A stretch of DNA of 29,919 bases from IMG/VR virus record IMGVR_UViG_3300024324_000057, positions 1 to 29,919 of that record; one strand, given 5' to 3'. A program made the position numbers and the translations under genes. The notes beneath the pieces are model-generated. The model ran no database searches. It was not told where the DNA came from and saw nothing but the letters and a program-made list of their open reading frames with translations. Numbering within the stretch: position 1 is the first letter of the stretch; every line of letters begins with the position of its first letter. The DNA comes from a virus. Of the stretch, positions 28,402-29,919 are shown piece by piece.

Positions 28402-29025
28402 ATGTTCTATACGATCTATCAAACGACCGATACCAGAACCGGTAAAATCTATATCGGTAAACATCAAACAAAAAAATTGGATGATGGCTATATGGGTTCT
28501 GGTAAACTCATAAGACGAGTTATCGAAAAACATGGTAAAGAAGTCCTTGAAAAGAAAATCCTTCATGTATTTGATACCGAACAAGAAATGAATGCCAAGG
28601 AAGCGGAACTGGTTACAGAAGAATTTTGCCAACGAGAAGACACCTATAATTTATGTTCTGGTGGTCATGGTGGCTGGTCATATCTCAATAGAGAATATTG
28701 GTCGAAGTCTGAAAACTTTCATAAACGAAATTCTGGTCAAGTCAAAAATCATCCATCCAGAGTGGCCGCGGGACATAGAACATCAAAAATAAATTTTGCT
28801 AATGTTCATATAGACGGCTTGGCAAAATATAATAATTTCAAAGGCAAAAAACATACAGAAGATACTAAAAAGAAGATAAGTAAATGCCTTAAAGGAAGAA
28901 ACACAGGTGAACAAAGTTCCCAGTTCGGTTCCATGTGGATAACAAACAACCAAGAAACCAAGAAGATCAAAAAGACCGATGTTATTCCAGAAGGATGGCG
29001 CAAAGGTCGAACTATGGCGCGGTAG
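28402..29025 (+). CDS. GIY-YIG homing endonuclease with NUMOD-type DNA-binding repeats
   Basis: 207 residues. GIY-YIG core: FYTIYQTTD and KIYIGKHQ, DGYMGSGKLI, and a Glu in MNAKEAELVTEEF that suits the catalytic acid. The C-terminus has GKKHTEDTKKKISKCLKGR, a NUMOD3-type DNA-binding helix, and MWITNNQETKKI...IPEGWRKGR, a common end module of phage homing enzymes. It lies inside a tRNA array, a common target of such elements. Its start is masked by a hairpin, and its last codons overlap the following tRNA. Confidence 0.85.
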   Translation: MFYTIYQTTDTRTGKIYIGKHQTKKLDDGYMGSGKLIRRVIEKHGKEVLEKKILHVFDTEQEMNAKEAELVTEEFCQREDTYNLCSGGHGGWSYLNREYWSKSENFHKRNSGQVKNHPSRVAAGHRTSKINFANVHIDGLAKYNNFKGKKHTEDTKKKISKCLKGRNTGEQSSQFGSMWITNNQETKKIKKTDVIPEGWRKGRTMAR

Positions 29026-29086
29026 CTTAATCAAAGCAGTCCCCTAATAAGGGAAAAGATAGGGTGAAACTCCCTCCAAGCCACCA
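29016..29086 (+). tRNA. tRNA-like gene, anticodon reads AAT (Ile?)
   Basis: Acceptor GGCGCGG/CCAAGCC with two central mismatches, D-arm GCTT/AAGC with a five-base loop lacking GG, anticodon stem CCC/GGG, loop CTAATAA, T-loop TGAAACT in place of the usual TTCGANT, encoded CCA. The first ten bases are also the last codons of the endonuclease gene. The AAT anticodon is unusual for bacterial Ile. Likely decayed or specialised. Confidence 0.45.
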
Positions 29087-29090
29087 ATAA

Positions 29091-29181
29091 TACCCCTATA
29101 GTTTAACGGTAAAACACCGGTTTTATAAACCGCACAGTCTCCAGATTAGAGAGCGATGTGGGTTCGATTCCGAAGGGGATA
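29091..29181 (+). tRNA. tRNA-like gene with long variable arm, anticodon reads TAT
   Basis: D-arm GTTT/AAAC with GG, anticodon stem CGGT/ACCG and loop TTTATAA. A long variable hairpin (TCTC/GAGA) of the kind seen in Leu/Ser/Tyr tRNAs follows, then T-loop TTCGATT with a weak T-stem. CCCC/GGGG pairs form the core of an imperfect acceptor. CCA is absent. A TAT anticodon (Ile) with a long arm is not a normal combination. Confidence 0.45.
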
Positions 29182-29191
29182 ACTAATTCAT

Positions 29192-29266
29192 GTTGGTGTA
29201 GCTCAGTGGTAGAGCGTCGGTCTCCAAAACCGAGCGTCGGGGGTTCGATTCCTCTCACCTTCGCCA
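29192..29266 (+). tRNA. tRNA-Trp(CCA)
   Basis: D-arm GCTC/GAGC with GG, anticodon stem TCGGT/ACCGA, loop CTCCAAA, T-arm GGGGG-TTCGATT-CCTCT, encoded CCA. Acceptor GTTGGTG/CACCTTC has two mismatches near the end. Confidence 0.85.
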
Positions 29267-29272
29267 ATTTAT

Positions 29273-29346
29273 GTTGGTGTATTTCAGTGGTAGAATAGCA
29301 GATTCCAAACCTGCGGACCGGGGTTCGATTCCTCGCACCTTCGCCA
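29273..29346 (+). tRNA. Second tRNA-Trp(CCA)-like gene
   Basis: Shares the acceptor GTTGGTG/CACCTTC, D-loop and T-arm with the preceding tRNA-Trp and appears to be its tandem copy. The D-stem is weaker and the anticodon stem is changed (GCAGA/CCTGC, one mismatch); the loop TTCCAAA still gives CCA. Confidence 0.65.
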
Positions 29347-29351
29347 ATTAT

Positions 29352-29425
29352 GCCCGTATAGCTCAACGGTAGAACATTCGGCTGATAACCGAAATATGGA
29401 AGTTCGATTCTTCCTGCGGGTACCA
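29352..29425 (+). tRNA. tRNA-Ile(GAT)
   Basis: Acceptor GCCCGTA/TGCGGGT, D-arm with GG, anticodon stem TTCGG/CCGAA, loop CTGATAA, T-arm GGAAG-TTCGATT-CTTCC, encoded CCA. Confidence 0.85.
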
Positions 29426-29497
29426 AACACGCCCGGCGGAGCAAAATCCGTCCAAATACAGACCAGGGCAAGTCTTTAAACTGTCCCCAAAAATCAC

Positions 29498-29575
29498 GGT
29501 CTGGTATCATAAATGAACTAATGTCCTCGGTTGTCTCCCGGGTGTATGAGGGTTTGAGTCCCTTCCAGATCGCCA
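29498..29575 (+). tRNA. tRNA-Asp(GTC)
   Basis: Acceptor GGTCTGG/CCAGATC, anticodon stem CTCGG/CCGGG, loop TTGTCTC (GTC), T-arm GAGGG-TTTGAGT-CCCTT, encoded CCA. The D-arm is poor (only CAT/ATG, no GG in the loop) and base 37 is T rather than a purine. Confidence 0.65.
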
Positions 29576-29577
29576 AG

Positions 29578-29710
29578 TTTGCGATAGCTTAATAATCCCG
29601 GGTAGCTCCCGAGTGATAAAGCACCGGCGAAATGAGCCGGGGTATGGGTGACGAAAGCGCGGTTCGAAACGCAAAAGTAGTCGGTCTTAAATGAACACCT
29701 CGCAAAGCCA
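29578..29710 (+). tRNA. 133-base tRNA-like element with intact ends
   Basis: TTTGCGA (29578-29584) pairs perfectly with TCGCAAA (29700-29706), followed by G and CCA, the exact layout of tRNA ends. Inside are GCTT/AAGC with a 28-base loop, and CCGGC/GCCGG with loop GAAATGA (no T33). A separate TTCGAAA follows, then a 17-base final arm GGTCT/ACACC with loop TAAATGA. The element is about 55 bases too long for a tRNA. Decay, insertion or a novel processing route are all possible. Confidence 0.3.
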
Positions 29711-29858
29711 ATTTAAGAAAACGGGCCACGGTGGTTAATCCCTCTAGGGTCGATAGTGAATAACGATTTCCTGATGAGCCATGGACAATACAAAAAAAGG
29801 GAACCACCTGAATAACTATCCGTTGTCGGTCTGCGAAAGTGACCGAAGCTATTATGTC
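29711..29858 (+). other. Structured gene-free stretch
   Basis: No gene supported. GGTGGTT/AACCACC (29730-29736 with 29802-29808), TCGGTC/GACCGA (29826-29831 with 29841-29846), and ATAGTGAAT (29753-29761), which pairs with ATTCACTAT at 29870-29878 inside the last tRNA, suggest a folded spacer. Confidence 0.35.
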
Positions 29859-29919
29859 GGTGGAATTGGATTCACTATTCTCTCATACGGAATATGTTCT
29901 AGGTTCGATTCCTAGCTCC
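29859..29919 (+). tRNA. tRNA-Met(CAT), cut by the window end
   Basis: Anticodon stem ATTCT/GGAAT, loop CTCATAC (CAT) and T-arm CTAGG-TTCGATT-CCTAG; the 3' acceptor strand begins CTCC at the window end. The 5' half is too short for a normal D-arm if it starts at GGTGGAA (29859), so the true 5' end is uncertain. Initiator, elongator and lysidine-Ile types cannot be told apart. Confidence 0.5.

Noticed and set aside
29103-29576. A 157-codon minus-strand frame across the tRNA genes with repeated RGIEPPT-like segments.
   Set aside because: The repeats are reverse reads of the T-arms of successive tRNAs, not protein repeats.

Overview
The window is a 29.9 kb stretch of a large tailed-phage genome. 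Every gene I can support lies on the + strand. Genes are tightly packed with ATGA or TAATG overlaps. Several features place the phage in the wide T4 superfamily (T4-like myoviruses and their distant relatives): a T4 gp61-type primase, T4-type late promoters (TATAAATA), capsid-targeting N-termini with T4 gp21-type cleavage sites (L/I-x-E), head-protein domains of the cyanophage/pelagiphage/rhizobial-phage kind, an overlapping spanin pair, GIY-YIG endonucleases and a large tRNA array. The lipobox-bearing o-spanin points to a Gram-negative host. Class II (B12-dependent) ribonucleotide reductase and ThyX suit an aquatic or alphaproteobacterial host, but that is inference.

Layout. (1) 1-10,022: late, virion-related block. 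It opens with a Mom-like acyltransferase homologue. It then holds proteins with capsid-targeting leaders (an unknown, a P-loop kinase, an HExxH metallopeptidase), a very basic head protein, a 799-residue lysine-rich protein with repeated prohead-protease sites, a decoration-type protein, a short attachment-type protein, and a multidomain protein ending in a ParB-like domain. T4-type late promoters sit at 813, 3217 and 7145. (2) 10,023-12,327: a conserved early promoter, a small frameshifted gene, a HAD phosphatase with another leader-like N-terminus, i-spanin/o-spanin, a DUF4326 gene with an apparently leaderless promoter, and a small membrane protein (possible holin). (3) 12,324-17,476: nucleotide and DNA metabolism: a deoxyribosyltransferase-like protein, primase, ThyX, class II RNR, a zinc ribbon and a GIY-YIG nuclease. 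(4) 17,430-22,623: a seven-gene cassette of two glycosyltransferase-like proteins, three methyltransferases (one FkbM), a 2-oxoglutarate/Fe(II) oxygenase and a sulfotransferase-like protein. It looks like a pathway that builds or decorates a glycan or small molecule. (5) 22,624-26,300: early-type small genes behind a repeated sigma70-like promoter whose -10 region overlaps a GATC-containing inverted repeat, with one T4-type late unit ending in a strong terminator. (6) 26,300-29,919: an RNA region with at least sixteen reasonably canonical tRNAs, several tRNA-like elements that do not fold normally, large hairpins between them, and a GIY-YIG homing endonuclease whose ribosome-binding site is buried in a hairpin.

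How it fits together. Host-like promoters with a shared operator-like element drive small early genes and probably the tRNA array. T4-type late promoters drive the head and packaged-protein block. The most interesting signals are the set of enzymes that appear to be packaged in the head and processed by the prohead protease, the glycan-like cassette, and the abnormal tRNA-like genes and hairpins. Two small genes are broken by one base at A-runs, so sequencing error must be excluded before biology is read into them.
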